64,000 nucleotides of DNA from the NCBI RefSeq assembly GCF_900105995.1, contig NZ_LT629785.1, forward strand, positions 1,116,001 through 1,180,000, read 5' to 3'. A program made the translations under genes and the position numbers. How positions within the stretch are numbered: the first letter of the stretch is position 1; every line of letters starts with the position of its first letter. The DNA is from Pseudomonas pohangensis. Its GTDB lineage: Bacteria; Pseudomonadota; Gammaproteobacteria; Pseudomonadales; Pseudomonadaceae. Positions 1 to 9,330 of this stretch are shown here, piece by piece. The notes beneath the pieces are model-generated. The model did not search any database, was not told the origin of the DNA, and was given only the letters and a program-made list of their open reading frames with translations.

Positions 1-161
1 CTTCTCGTGTTGCGGGCGGGCAGCATAGCAAAGCTTTAACAGCGCCATTAGTCTTGGCAGCGCAGCAATAATCCCCGGCGTCAATTTAAGCGCTGGCCGG
101 CTGCTGAAGCTTGTGCCACGCTGCTCGCCTTGCTCTTGATTCCGCGAACCAGGACTCCTAT

Positions 162-1574
162 TTGATCAGGTCACTACTGCTGTTGCTGGTTGTGCTGGTG
201 CAGTCATTGCCGGCGGCTGCACGCCTGCCTGACGAGCCGACAGCCAAGCCACCGCGCGATCTGCAGCAGATTCGTGACAGCGGCGAATTGCGCGTGCTGA
301 TCAACCAGACCCGCAATACCTACAGCAGTGTACGCGGCAAGCCGGTAGGCATTGAAAACCTGCGCCTTGAAGCGTTTCTGGCGTTTCTCAATCAGCCCCG
401 TGGCGGCAGCACGCGCAGTGTCAGCCTGAAAGTCATTCCCCTGCCCAAGACCCGACTGCTGGAAGCCATGCAGCGTGGTGAAGGCGATCTGCTGGTGGCC
501 GGGGAAGTGCTTGAAGTACCGGCGCAGAGTTCGCTGGTTGCCAGTCAGCCGATCGTGCGGCAAGTGCCGCTGGTGTTTGTCACCCGACAGGGGCAGCGCC
601 GTTACAAAAGTATCGAACAGCTGGCCGGGCGCATGGTCGTGTTGCCGTACGGCAGCGCAGCATGGCCTGCCATCCATCGCCTGAACCAGCAATTGCGTGA
701 TCTCAAACAGGCGCCGTTGATGATCAAATGGGCAGCGCCCACGCTGGGCCCGGAGGATGTGCTGGAGATGGTTGCCGCCGGTATTTACCGCCTGGCGGTG
801 GTCGAGTTGCCGGTGGCCGAGCGCTGGGCCAAAGTCCTGCCGGGCCTGCGCATCGATCGACATCTGGAACTGGAACGCAGCGGCAGCCTGAACTGGCTGA
901 TGCAGGCGGATGCACCGGACCTGCTGGCCAGTGTCAATTATTTCCTGCGCAACTACAGCCCGCCAAAGTCTGCTGATAATGCCTTCCGCAGCGCCTATCG
1001 CAACCAGTACAAGGTGCATGATCCGCTCACCGCTTCTGCTCAGCGGCGGCTGGAGAAGGTTCGTCCGGTGTTGCAGAAGTATGCCGCTGAACAGCAGTTT
1101 GACTGGCTGCTGCTGGCGGCTATCGCGTACAAGGAATCGAGCCTGAATCCGGCAGCCCGCAGCCCGAACGGAGCGATAGGGCTGATGCAAATAACCCCGG
1201 TGGCTGCGCGTGCGGTGGGGATGAGTGATTTCCACAGTCTGGATGACAATGTGCAGACCTCGGCCAAATATCTGGCGCGGATCAGGCGCAATTTTTTCTC
1301 CAGCCCGCAAATGGACGAGCGCGAGCGCCAGGCCTTCATTCTTGCCGGTTACAATCTGGGTCCGCAGCGGGTACAGAATTTGCGCACTGAAGCCCGCCGG
1401 CAGGGGCTGAATCCGGATCAGTGGTTTTTCCAGGTCGAGCGCGTTGCCGCTGAAAAGTTCGGCTTGCACACAGTCACCTACGTCAACAGCCTGAACAAGT
1501 ACTATCAGGCCTTTGTCGAGCAGCGCGACTTCCTGGAGCCCCCGGTGAAGCTGTTGACTTCCGCCGATCAGTGA
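162..1574 (+). CDS. MltF-family membrane-bound lytic murein transglycosylase
   Basis: Cleaves peptidoglycan glycan strands with formation of 1,6-anhydromuramyl ends, in the envelope. Two parts are visible: an N-terminal hydrophobic signal or anchor rich in Leu/Val followed by a periplasmic solute-binding-like (SBP_bac_3) domain, and a C-terminal SLT domain. The SLT domain carries the catalytic-type motif YKESSLNP (Glu about residue 325), then GLMQI and AGYNLGPQRV. A longer reading frame opens at 111, but I prefer the TTG at 162 because AGGA lies just upstream and the signal sequence then starts almost at residue 1. Its place beside recQ rather than purL suggests a second MltF-like paralogue (MltF2 type). 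No symbol is assigned. Confidence 0.85.
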   Translation: MIRSLLLLLVVLVQSLPAAARLPDEPTAKPPRDLQQIRDSGELRVLINQTRNTYSSVRGKPVGIENLRLEAFLAFLNQPRGGSTRSVSLKVIPLPKTRLLEAMQRGEGDLLVAGEVLEVPAQSSLVASQPIVRQVPLVFVTRQGQRRYKSIEQLAGRMVVLPYGSAAWPAIHRLNQQLRDLKQAPLMIKWAAPTLGPEDVLEMVAAGIYRLAVVELPVAERWAKVLPGLRIDRHLELERSGSLNWLMQADAPDLLASVNYFLRNYSPPKSADNAFRSAYRNQYKVHDPLTASAQRRLEKVRPVLQKYAAEQQFDWLLLAAIAYKESSLNPAARSPNGAIGLMQITPVAARAVGMSDFHSLDDNVQTSAKYLARIRRNFFSSPQMDERERQAFILAGYNLGPQRVQNLRTEARRQGLNPDQWFFQVERVAAEKFGLHTVTYVNSLNKYYQAFVEQRDFLEPPVKLLTSADQ

Positions 1575-1629
1575 AGCCCAGCCCATAGCCTGGCTGACGT
1601 ATACTGCGCGGCTTGCAAGCGGAGTATCC

Positions 1630-3756
1630 ATGCTCGATCAGGCTCAAAAAGTTCTCAAGGCGGTGTTCGGCTACGATGCCTTTCGTGGCGAGCAGGCCGC
1701 CATTATCCAGCGCGTGGCAGAGGGTGGCGATGCGCTGGTGCTGATGCCCACCGGCGGTGGCAAGTCGCTGTGTTTCCAGGTGCCGGCGCTGTTGCGTGAA
1801 GGGCTCACGGTGGTGGTGTCGCCGCTGATTGCCTTGATGGATGATCAGGTGGCGACTCTGGACGAGCTGGGGGTAGCTGCAGTCGCACTGAATTCGACCC
1901 AGGATGCCGGCCAGCAGCGCGAGATTGCCCAACGCATCCGTGCCGGCGAGATCAAGTTGCTCTACGTGGCCCCGGAACGCCTGGTGCAGCCGCGCATGCT
2001 GAATTTTCTGCAGGGGCTGAAGATTGCCCTGTTTGCCATCGACGAAGCCCATTGCGTGTCGCAGTGGGGACACGACTTTCGGCCTGAATACCTGCAACTG
2101 GGCCAGCTGGCCGAACTGTTCCCCGGCGTACCACGCATCGCCCTGACAGCTACTGCCGATCTGCGCACCCGTGAGGAAATCATCCAGCGCCTGCACCTGC
2201 AGGGCGCAGAGCGCTTTCTCGCCAGTTTTGACCGGCCGAACATCTTTTACCGCATTGTGCCCAAAGAGCAGCCACGCAAGCAGCTGCTGGCATTTCTCGG
2301 CGAGCGCAAGGGCGATGCCGGGATCGTCTATTGCCTGTCGCGCAAGAAGGTCGAGGAAGTCGCGGCGTTCCTTGCCGAACAGGGGTATCCGGCGCTGCCG
2401 TACCACGCCGGCCTGAGCAATGACCTGCGCGCCTATCACCAGAAGCGCTTTCTCAACGAGGAAGGCCTGATCATGGTCGCTACCATCGCCTTTGGCATGG
2501 GGATCGACAAGTCCAACGTACGCTTCGTCGCGCATCTGGATCTGCCCAAGTCGCTGGAAGCCTATTACCAGGAAACCGGTCGTGCCGGTCGCGACGGTCT
2601 ACCGGCAGATGCCTGGATGGCTTACGGGCTGCAGGATGTGGTGATGCTCAAGCAGATGCTCAACAATTCGGAAGGTGATGAGCGGCACAAGCGTGTCGAA
2701 CAGCACAAGCTGGAGGCCATGCTCGGCTTGTGCGAGGAAATCCGCTGCCGGCGCCAGGCGTTGCTGGCCTATTTCGACGAAGTGCTGGCACAGCCTTGCG
2801 GCAATTGCGACAACTGCGTGGATGGCGTGCAGACCTGGGATGCCACCGAACCGGCGCGCCAGGCATTATCGGCGATTTTCCGCAGCGGCCAGCGTTACGG
2901 CGTAGGTCATCTGGTGGATATTCTGCTGGGGCGTGACAACGAGCGGGTGCGCACCTTGGGCCATCAGCACCTGTCGGTCTTTGGCGTCGGCAAGGCGCTG
3001 GGTGAGGGCGAGTGGCGTACGCTGTTTCGCCAGCTGGTGGCCCGCGGCCTGGCGGATGTCGACCTGGATGGCTATGGCGGTCTGCGTCTGACCGAGCGTT
3101 GCCGGCCACTGTTGCGTGGTGAGGTCGGTTTGCAATTGCGCCGCGATCTGTCGAGCAAATTGCCGAAAGCGGCTGCCAGCAAGGCCAGCCAGCTGGTACG
3201 CAGTGATCAGCGCGAGCAGTGGGAAGCCTTGCGCAGCCTGCGCCGCAAACTGGCGGAAGAGCACAGCGTGCCGCCCTATGTGATTTTTCCCGACTCGACC
3301 CTGCTGGAGATGCTGCGGCAGCAGCCTGCTTCATTGGCGGATATGGCCCGGGTCAGTGGCGTGGGTGCGCGCAAGCTGGAACGCTACGGCGAGGCTTTTC
3401 TGGCAGTCCTGGCAAATAACGAGCCGGTTGCAGAGGTAGTGGATCTGCGTCACGAACTGGTCAGTCTGGCGCGGGCCGGGATGACCCCGGCGCAAATAGC
3501 CAGCCAACTGAAGTGCTCGGAAAAAAACGTCTATACCTTGATGGCAGAGGCCATTGCCAGCCAGCAATTATCCCTGGAGCAGGCACTGGATTTGCCCGAG
3601 GATCTGCTCGGTGAAATCCAGGATGTGTTTCTTGACGGGGAAGGGCAATTACCAAGTGTCGCTTCGGTTGCCGGCAGCTTCGCCGGTCAGGTCAGTGAAG
3701 GGGTGTTGCAGTGCGTCAGGGCAGCGTTGCAGGTCGAGTTCGAAGCGAGTCAATGA
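1630..3756 (+). CDS. recQ: ATP-dependent DNA helicase RecQ
   Basis: 3'-5' superfamily 2 DNA helicase of recombination and fork repair. Visible in order: Walker A TGGGKS at residues 41-46, DEAH box at 138-141 followed by the RecQ-specific aromatic-loop segment CVSQWGHDFRPEY, helicase C domain with the arginine-rich ETGRAGRDG motif, a zinc-binding cluster of four Cys at about 368-396, the RQC winged helix, an HRDC domain at about 528-600, and a further C-terminal segment of about 100 residues. At 708 aa it is longer than the roughly 610 aa E. coli protein. The extra tail includes a helix-turn-helix-like stretch (MTPAQIASQLKCSEKNVY). A near-consensus -10 (TATACT, 1600-1605) and GGAG lie upstream. 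Confidence 0.96.
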   Translation: MLDQAQKVLKAVFGYDAFRGEQAAIIQRVAEGGDALVLMPTGGGKSLCFQVPALLREGLTVVVSPLIALMDDQVATLDELGVAAVALNSTQDAGQQREIAQRIRAGEIKLLYVAPERLVQPRMLNFLQGLKIALFAIDEAHCVSQWGHDFRPEYLQLGQLAELFPGVPRIALTATADLRTREEIIQRLHLQGAERFLASFDRPNIFYRIVPKEQPRKQLLAFLGERKGDAGIVYCLSRKKVEEVAAFLAEQGYPALPYHAGLSNDLRAYHQKRFLNEEGLIMVATIAFGMGIDKSNVRFVAHLDLPKSLEAYYQETGRAGRDGLPADAWMAYGLQDVVMLKQMLNNSEGDERHKRVEQHKLEAMLGLCEEIRCRRQALLAYFDEVLAQPCGNCDNCVDGVQTWDATEPARQALSAIFRSGQRYGVGHLVDILLGRDNERVRTLGHQHLSVFGVGKALGEGEWRTLFRQLVARGLADVDLDGYGGLRLTERCRPLLRGEVGLQLRRDLSSKLPKAAASKASQLVRSDQREQWEALRSLRRKLAEEHSVPPYVIFPDSTLLEMLRQQPASLADMARVSGVGARKLERYGEAFLAVLANNEPVAEVVDLRHELVSLARAGMTPAQIASQLKCSEKNVYTLMAEAIASQQLSLEQALDLPEDLLGEIQDVFLDGEGQLPSVASVAGSFAGQVSEGVLQCVRAALQVEFEASQ

Positions 3757-3816
3757 TCTGGCGTTACTACCCGGACTTTTTGCACAGCACTTGTAACCGG
3801 CCGTTCGGGAGGCGCT

Positions 3817-5007
3817 ATGGCTGAGGCCAATACATGGCTTGAAGAGGTAAGTTCGAGCCCATATGCCGCACAGCTGGCCAAAGGCTTTGCGCTGTTGCGC
3901 TTCGACAAGCGGCTGGAATCTGAATTCCGCCGCTTCAGTCTGCGGCAGAATTACCGCCTGCGTCTGTGGTACCTGTATTTCGCGATCGCCATGTGGCTGC
4001 TGTTTGCCGTTGCCGATCAGCTATGGGCGCAGTCAGGCGAGCGCTGGTGGATGCTGCTGGTGCGGCTGCTGAGTCTGGGTGTGCTGCTGGCACTGATCCG
4101 GCCAATGCAGCTGACAAAGGATGAGCGCAAGGTCGACCGGCTGGTGATTTACGCGCTGCTGGTTCTAAGTGGCAGTGTTGCGGTCATCGTTGCCATCGGA
4201 CATGCGGTGAATCAGGCATACCCCTATGAAGGGCTGATCCTGATCATTTTCTCGATTTACTTTCTGACCGGTTTGCGCCTGGCCCAGGCAGTAACCGTGT
4301 CCTTGCTGCTGGTCCTGTTTTACGCACTACTGGATATATGGGCCGGATATCCGCCGGATGTGCTGGTCAGGAACCTGCTGTTTCTGTTGTCCGGGAACCT
4401 GATTGGCGCGATGGGTTGTTACCTGCTCGAGTACAAATCCCGCGAGCACTTTCTGCATCATCACCTGATGCGTGAACTGGCTGACCATGACAGCCTCACC
4501 GGTTTGCACAATCGCCGCAGTTTCGCGCGAAAGTTCGAAGAACTATGGCGTCAGGCGCAGCGGGAGAATGCCGATCTGGTGCTGTTGCTGGTCGATGTGG
4601 ATCATTTCAAGGCATTCAACGATTGTTATGGCCATCAGGCAGGCGACTCTGCACTGCGCAAGCTGGGTCAGGTCATCCGGCATGCCGCGCGGCGGCCGCT
4701 GGACATAGCGGTACGCATGGGCGGGGAAGAGTTTGCCGTACTGCTATATGGCATGAGTGCAGAACAGGCTCTGCTGCATGCCGAGGCGCTGCGAACGGCC
4801 GTGCTGGAATTGGCCATTCCCCACGCGCGCTCGACGGTTGCCGAGGTGTTGAGCATTTCAGTCGGTCTGGCTTGCGTCAGGCCGGAAGTGGCCAGGCCCA
4901 TGTCGGTGCTGTACGAACGTGCCGACAAGGCCCTGTACCGGGCCAAAGCCAACGGGCGAAACCAGGTCGTGCAGTGGGATCAGGTGGGCCAGGTGGCAAT
5001 TAATTGA
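3817..5007 (+). CDS. membrane-bound diguanylate cyclase (GGDEF domain)
   Basis: Predicted to make cyclic di-GMP from two GTP. The N-terminal half (about residues 45-205) is a set of roughly six hydrophobic segments, a membrane sensor of unknown input. The C-terminal half is a GGDEF domain with the active-site signature GGEEF at residues 302-306. An RPLD tetrad sits at the correct distance upstream, so the inhibitory product-binding I-site appears intact and product inhibition is expected. There is no EAL domain. The start ATG follows GGGAGG with good spacing. It stands alone between recQ and the fimV-like gene, so the neighbours give little about its target, though a FimV-like partner would fit surface behaviour. 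Confidence 0.9.
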   Translation: MAEANTWLEEVSSSPYAAQLAKGFALLRFDKRLESEFRRFSLRQNYRLRLWYLYFAIAMWLLFAVADQLWAQSGERWWMLLVRLLSLGVLLALIRPMQLTKDERKVDRLVIYALLVLSGSVAVIVAIGHAVNQAYPYEGLILIIFSIYFLTGLRLAQAVTVSLLLVLFYALLDIWAGYPPDVLVRNLLFLLSGNLIGAMGCYLLEYKSREHFLHHHLMRELADHDSLTGLHNRRSFARKFEELWRQAQRENADLVLLLVDVDHFKAFNDCYGHQAGDSALRKLGQVIRHAARRPLDIAVRMGGEEFAVLLYGMSAEQALLHAEALRTAVLELAIPHARSTVAEVLSISVGLACVRPEVARPMSVLYERADKALYRAKANGRNQVVQWDQVGQVAIN

Positions 5008-5234
5008 CGTTTTCGCTGCCAGCTGGTATTTCACTGTTATGGCTTGCAACATATTTAGCCCGCAAGGGGCTATCCTGTTACTGGAATGTACAGCTGTACG
5101 TTCACCCGTTTTCGCTGAGTGCTGTTGGCGAAGACTGACGGGGTTTCTGTCGCTGCGACAGTCCAGTGCAATTGAACAACGGCGCAACAAAAGTGCTTGT
5201 CTGGCAGAATCAGGCTGGATGATGCGGAGGTAAC

Positions 5235-7331
5235 ATGGCTCGAGTTCGCAAACTTATTTTATCCATTGCTTCAGGTTCCGTTCTGTATTCGGGAATGGTG
5301 CCGGCTATTGGCCTGGGTGAGATAACCATCAATTCAGGACTCAATCAGCCACTCGAGGCTGAAATCGAGTTGCTGGAAGTGGGCGACCTGAGCGAGAGCG
5401 AAATGCGCATTGCCCTGGCGCCTGCGGATGTGTTCCAGCGTGCCGGGGTTGACCGCACTTCGTTTCTCGATGACCTGCGCTTCACCGCACTGTTGCGCGG
5501 TAACAAGAGTGTTATCCGGGTTGTCTCGAGAAAGCCGGTGAGGGAGCCCTATCTGAATTTTGTGGTCGAAGTGGCCCGTCCCAGCGGTCGCCTGCTTCGT
5601 GAATATACCTTGCTGATTGATCCGCCCGAGAGTCTGGCCAATCGCCCGCAGGCTGCCGGCTTTCAGCGCAATAGCGAGCCGGCTGCGCCAAGCATGGTAT
5701 TGCCGCAGGTGGCCGCAACCCCGCAGGCTAGTCAGGGCAATACCTATCAGGTTGTCAGCGGTGACAGCCTGTGGAAAATTGCCAGACGTCTGCAGTCTGC
5801 CGGCAGCCAGGTTTCCCTGCCGGATCTGATGGCCGATATCCACGCCTTGAACCCGCAGGCATTCGTTGGCGGGAACATAGACCGGCTGGTATCCGGGGCA
5901 ACTCTATTGCTGCCCGACCGGGCCAATCCTGCCCCCAGCGCACCGCTAGCCTCTGCCCAGCCTGCTAGCCAGACCGAGCCGCTGGCACCTTCAACCGAAC
6001 AGCTTTCCGCGGCGGTTGCTCCTGAAGAGGTTGCCCGGGTCCAGCAGCAGCTGGATGAAGTCCAGGCTGCACAGGATCAGCAGAACCTGCAGTTGCAGCA
6101 GCAGATGAGCGAGCTGCAGAACCAGCTGGCAACCTTGCGCGAGCAGGTGTCGAGCAAGGATCAGCAGGTAGCGGCACTCCAGTCACAGTTGCAGCAACAG
6201 GCAAAGCCCGCCCCCGCAGCTGTCAGCGAGACCGTCATGGTGTCTGCCAATACTGGCGGTGCGCCTTCGGGCTGGTTTTCCGGTTGGCTGTTCGGCCTTG
6301 GAAGTGGCGGATTGCTGGCCGCGATTATTGGCGGGGTTTTCTGGTGGCGGCGGCGCAGTCAGCCTGAGCCGGAGCCCGAGAGGGTCTTTTCGGAGTACCA
6401 GAGGTTGCAGCCATCGCTGGGCCTGCCGCCAGTTCGCAGCAGGGTGATGGAACAGCCTGAGCCGCTGGCAGAGCCTGCCGCTGAACCGGTTGCTGCAGTA
6501 CCCCCGAAACCGCTGGAGAAACAATCCGCCGTTGTGGCTGAGCCGGACGCGCTTGATGGGGCCAATATCTATATTGCTTATGGCCGGCTGGATGAGGCGC
6601 GGGAGGTGCTCGAACGCAGTCTGGAGCAGGAGCCCGGGCGCAACGAAATACGTTTGCGGCTGCTCGAGCTGCTGGCCAGGATGGGCGATAGCGCGGCCTT
6701 CGAGCGCCATGAACGTCTGCTGATTGCCAATGCCAATGCGAGTGATCGGGCTCTGCTGGAGCGTATCAAGATTGCCCACCCGAACTTTGCCGAAGATCAG
6801 GAAGGGGCTGATGACCCGCTGGCTGAAGCGGTGTTGCATCTGGACGGGGCAGTTGCGCCCGAGGCAGGACGCAACCAGCTGGAGGATGCGCCGTTGAATC
6901 TGGACAACCTGGAGCTTGATGAGGACTGGGGGCTGACCAGCCCGTTTGATCCGTCAACGCCGGAAAAGCCAGAGCTCGTGGAAGAACCCATCAGTGGCAA
7001 GCTGGAGTTGCCGGAAGTGACGGATATTCCTGCAGAGGCCGGCGCACAGGTGTTTTCCCCGTTTGCCAACTTTCATATCAAGAGCAAGCCGGCTGACGAG
7101 CTGTTGCATGGGGGTTCGCTCGAAGCAGGCGTGCCGGAAAAACAGAATTCGGCCAGGGATCTGGATCATCTGGCCGGTGACCCGCAGAGTATTTCCCGCC
7201 TGAACATGGCGCTGGCTTACATCGATCAGGGGGACCTGCAGAGTGCCTGCAATATCCTCAACCAGCTGATCAGCGAAGGCGATGACAAGCAGAAGAAACA
7301 GGCCCGCGAGATTCTTTCACGCATTGCCTGA
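5235..7331 (+). CDS. FimV/TspA-family LysM and TPR protein, short form
   Basis: FimV-type inner-membrane protein that organises polar type IV pilus assembly and motility signalling in the family. Order of parts: signal peptide; FimV N-terminal domain (about 28-125); LysM peptidoglycan-binding domain beginning YQVVSGDSLWKIA (about 172-228); Gln-rich coiled coil (about 260-315); one transmembrane helix followed by WWRRR (about 348-375); an acidic linker; and a C-terminal FimV/TPR motif containing LNMALAYIDQGD. At 698 aa it is shorter than the roughly 900 aa P. aeruginosa FimV and is not beside asd or truA, so it may be a paralogue. GGAGG precedes the ATG and a strong terminator follows. Confidence 0.85.
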   Translation: MARVRKLILSIASGSVLYSGMVPAIGLGEITINSGLNQPLEAEIELLEVGDLSESEMRIALAPADVFQRAGVDRTSFLDDLRFTALLRGNKSVIRVVSRKPVREPYLNFVVEVARPSGRLLREYTLLIDPPESLANRPQAAGFQRNSEPAAPSMVLPQVAATPQASQGNTYQVVSGDSLWKIARRLQSAGSQVSLPDLMADIHALNPQAFVGGNIDRLVSGATLLLPDRANPAPSAPLASAQPASQTEPLAPSTEQLSAAVAPEEVARVQQQLDEVQAAQDQQNLQLQQQMSELQNQLATLREQVSSKDQQVAALQSQLQQQAKPAPAAVSETVMVSANTGGAPSGWFSGWLFGLGSGGLLAAIIGGVFWWRRRSQPEPEPERVFSEYQRLQPSLGLPPVRSRVMEQPEPLAEPAAEPVAAVPPKPLEKQSAVVAEPDALDGANIYIAYGRLDEAREVLERSLEQEPGRNEIRLRLLELLARMGDSAAFERHERLLIANANASDRALLERIKIAHPNFAEDQEGADDPLAEAVLHLDGAVAPEAGRNQLEDAPLNLDNLELDEDWGLTSPFDPSTPEKPELVEEPISGKLELPEVTDIPAEAGAQVFSPFANFHIKSKPADELLHGGSLEAGVPEKQNSARDLDHLAGDPQSISRLNMALAYIDQGDLQSACNILNQLISEGDDKQKKQAREILSRIA

Positions 7332-7346
7332 GCGACAGGCTTGATG

Positions 7347-7383
7347 CAACGCCGCCGGACTGGTTCTGGCGGCGTTGTTTTTT
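7347..7383 (+). terminator. Rho-independent terminator after the fimV-like gene
   Basis: Perfect 10-bp stem (CAACGCCGCC paired with GGCGGCGTTG), an 11-nt loop, then six T residues. It begins 15 bases after the stop codon. Confidence 0.93.
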
Positions 7384-7422
7384 CAGCGCAGAATAATCCA
7401 GAGGGCTGTCGGGGGCCGTTGC

Positions 7423-7704
7423 ATGCAGCACAAGGCAATCATCGAAATACGTTATTGCACGCAGTGCCAGTGGCTGTTGAGAGCAGCGTGGCTGGCCCAG
7501 GAGCTGCTCAGCAGCTTTTCCGAAGATCTGGAGCGGGTCGCATTGCTGCCGGCTACGGGTGGTGTGTTCAGCATCACCTGCAACGGCCAGCAGATCTGGG
7601 AGCGCAAGACCGATGGTGGTTTCCCTGAAGCGCGGGTGCTCAAGCAGCGGGTGCGTGACCTGATTGATCCGGCACGGGATCTAGGCCACAACGACAAAGT
7701 CTAG
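7423..7704 (+). CDS. SelT/SelW/SelH (Rdx) family thioredoxin-fold protein
   Basis: Small 93-aa protein of the Rdx/SelW family, thought to be a redox protein with a thioredoxin-like fold. The active-site pair is C12-T-Q-C15 (RYCTQCQW), which corresponds to the CxxU/CxxC site near the first beta strand. Both positions are Cys, so it is not a selenoprotein. The family's central G/D-rich strand and basic C-terminal helix are present. An upstream in-frame ATG at 7375 would add 16 residues overlapping the terminator region, so the ATG at 7423 is preferred. It reads as a single-gene unit facing the adenylate cyclase gene. Substrate unknown. Confidence 0.8.
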   Translation: MQHKAIIEIRYCTQCQWLLRAAWLAQELLSSFSEDLERVALLPATGGVFSITCNGQQIWERKTDGGFPEARVLKQRVRDLIDPARDLGHNDKV

Positions 7705-7790
7705 AGATTCAGGGCGAACAGCTGACAATCCGTGCAGGCGGGCGCTGCCCGGACGGATATTCGCCCGGGCTGTCGAGGCTGTTCGTGAAC

Positions 7791-9179
7791 TTAGCGGATG
7801 ATTTTGTCGCGCAGTTTTTCTGCAGCCTGATTGAGTGCCTGGATCACCCGGTCCTTGTCGAAGTTCTGGATGCTGTTGGTGTCCAGATACATGGAAAAAC
7901 CGGGCAGTTCGTGTTCGAGATAACTCGAGGTGGCACCCAGATCGCGGCGAAAATCGACAATCTGGTAGACCTGAACCGGGCGCGTGAAGCCTTTCACGGT
8001 AGCCTGGCCCTTGTCACGGCACATGATCACGTCTTTGGTCAGTGAGTAGGTTTCGTGGGAAATAAGTATCTCGCCGGCCTCCGCACTGCTTTCCAGGCGA
8101 CTGGCCAGATTCACTTCGCGGCCGATGATGGTGTAATCCATGCGCGTATCGGCGCCAAAATTACCCACGGTACAAAATCCGGTATTGATGCCCATGCGGA
8201 TTTCCAGCGGTTTGGTAATGCCGCGGGCACGCCATTGCTGGCGCAACACCTTCATGTGCTTGCGCATGGCAATGGCCATGGACACGGCAGCCACGGCATC
8301 TTTCTTGGCGCCCTGGGTGGTGGGGTCGCCAAAGAACACCATGACGCTGTCGCCGATGAACTTGTCGATGGTGCCGCCGAATTTCAGGGCGATTTTCGAC
8401 ATTTCATTCAGATAGTTGTTGAGCAGCTCGGTCAGTGCCTCGGCTTCCATCTCTTCGGTCAGTTCGGTAAAGCCGCGGATATCGGAAAAGAATACGGTGA
8501 GTTTCTTGCGCTGGGTTTCCAGGCGTACGGTCTTCTTGCCGCTGAAGATGGATTCCCACACCTGTGGCGACAGGTACTTGGCCAGATTGCGTGCCAGTCT
8601 GGCAGCCTTTTCCTGCTCAACTTTGAGCTCGGTGCGGGCAGCGCCCAGATGCAGGCCCTGCTGGTAGATGAAGTAGGCGATCAGGCAAATGAACGATGCG
8701 GAAAAGAACAGGCTGACTATCGAGACGACAACCGGGGTTTCCAGGCGCAGTGAGCTTCCGGCTGCCGGTCCGATCACCAAGGCGCTGCCGCAGCTGATCA
8801 GCAGCACCAGCAACATGGAACGCAGACCGCCAAGGATCATGGCAATGAAGCACATGATGGTCAGCAGCATCAATCCGGGTACTGCCGGGTAGTCGAGCAG
8901 TGCGATGGCAATGCCGCAATTCAACGCGTCAAGCAAAAGCAGGCTCAGCCCCATTTGCCGGGGATTAACCCGGTTGAAACGCTTGCTCAGCAGTTGCGCG
9001 ACATGGGGATAGAGCAGTGCATAGGGCACCATCCAGAGAATTTCATAGCTGAAATGCTGCATGTAGGTGCCGGCAGCGATGGTGGCCGCGGCGGCAAGAT
9101 AGGCCAGGATGCGCGAATAATATTCCCGCAGCAGGAAGTTTCTGGCGGGATCGGTCATTCGGGGAAAGCTTTCTTTCAT
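7791..9179 (-). CDS. cyaB: CyaB-type class III adenylate cyclase with MASE2-like membrane sensor
   Basis: Makes cAMP from ATP. The N-terminal half (about residues 15-195) has six hydrophobic helices in a MASE2-like arrangement. The C-terminal half is a class III cyclase homology domain with the metal-binding segment VFFSDIRGFTELTEEM, then GGTIDKFIGDSVMVFFGDP and the GINTGFCTVGNFG region. Architecture and length match P. aeruginosa CyaB, the main virulence-linked cyclase working through Vfr. Start uncertain: ATG at 9179 (MKESF) or ATG at 9158 (MTDPARNF); the frame opens earlier but without membrane-protein character. Convergent with the SelW-like gene. Confidence 0.85.
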   Translation of the reverse strand: MKESFPRMTDPARNFLLREYYSRILAYLAAAATIAAGTYMQHFSYEILWMVPYALLYPHVAQLLSKRFNRVNPRQMGLSLLLLDALNCGIAIALLDYPAVPGLMLLTIMCFIAMILGGLRSMLLVLLISCGSALVIGPAAGSSLRLETPVVVSIVSLFFSASFICLIAYFIYQQGLHLGAARTELKVEQEKAARLARNLAKYLSPQVWESIFSGKKTVRLETQRKKLTVFFSDIRGFTELTEEMEAEALTELLNNYLNEMSKIALKFGGTIDKFIGDSVMVFFGDPTTQGAKKDAVAAVSMAIAMRKHMKVLRQQWRARGITKPLEIRMGINTGFCTVGNFGADTRMDYTIIGREVNLASRLESSAEAGEILISHETYSLTKDVIMCRDKGQATVKGFTRPVQVYQIVDFRRDLGATSSYLEHELPGFSMYLDTNSIQNFDKDRVIQALNQAAEKLRDKIIR

Positions 9180-9330
9180 GGGTGGATGCTGGTGCCTCAG
9201 GAGGTATTGCCGTGAACTACAAGGGTATTGCTGTGGCAAGGGGGCGATCATAGCCAACCCTTGCCTGCGCGCCAAATGCATTCGCCCGGATGCGCGGTTT
9301 CACCGCTGGAAGGTAGTGCTTTGCAAAGGA

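Noticed and set aside
204..1631. Long open frame on the minus strand (about 475 aa) opposite the MltF-like gene
   Set aside because: Composition and lack of any recognisable domain show it to be a shadow of high-GC codon use; the plus-strand frame has clear SLT and signal features.
7423..7704. Selenoprotein possibility for the SelW-like gene
   Set aside because: Both active-site positions are Cys codons and there is no in-frame TGA, so no SECIS is needed.
9178..9281. N-terminal extension of CyaB from 9281
   Set aside because: The added residues are Gln/Arg/His-rich and unlike the family start; ATG at 9179 or 9158 is more likely.
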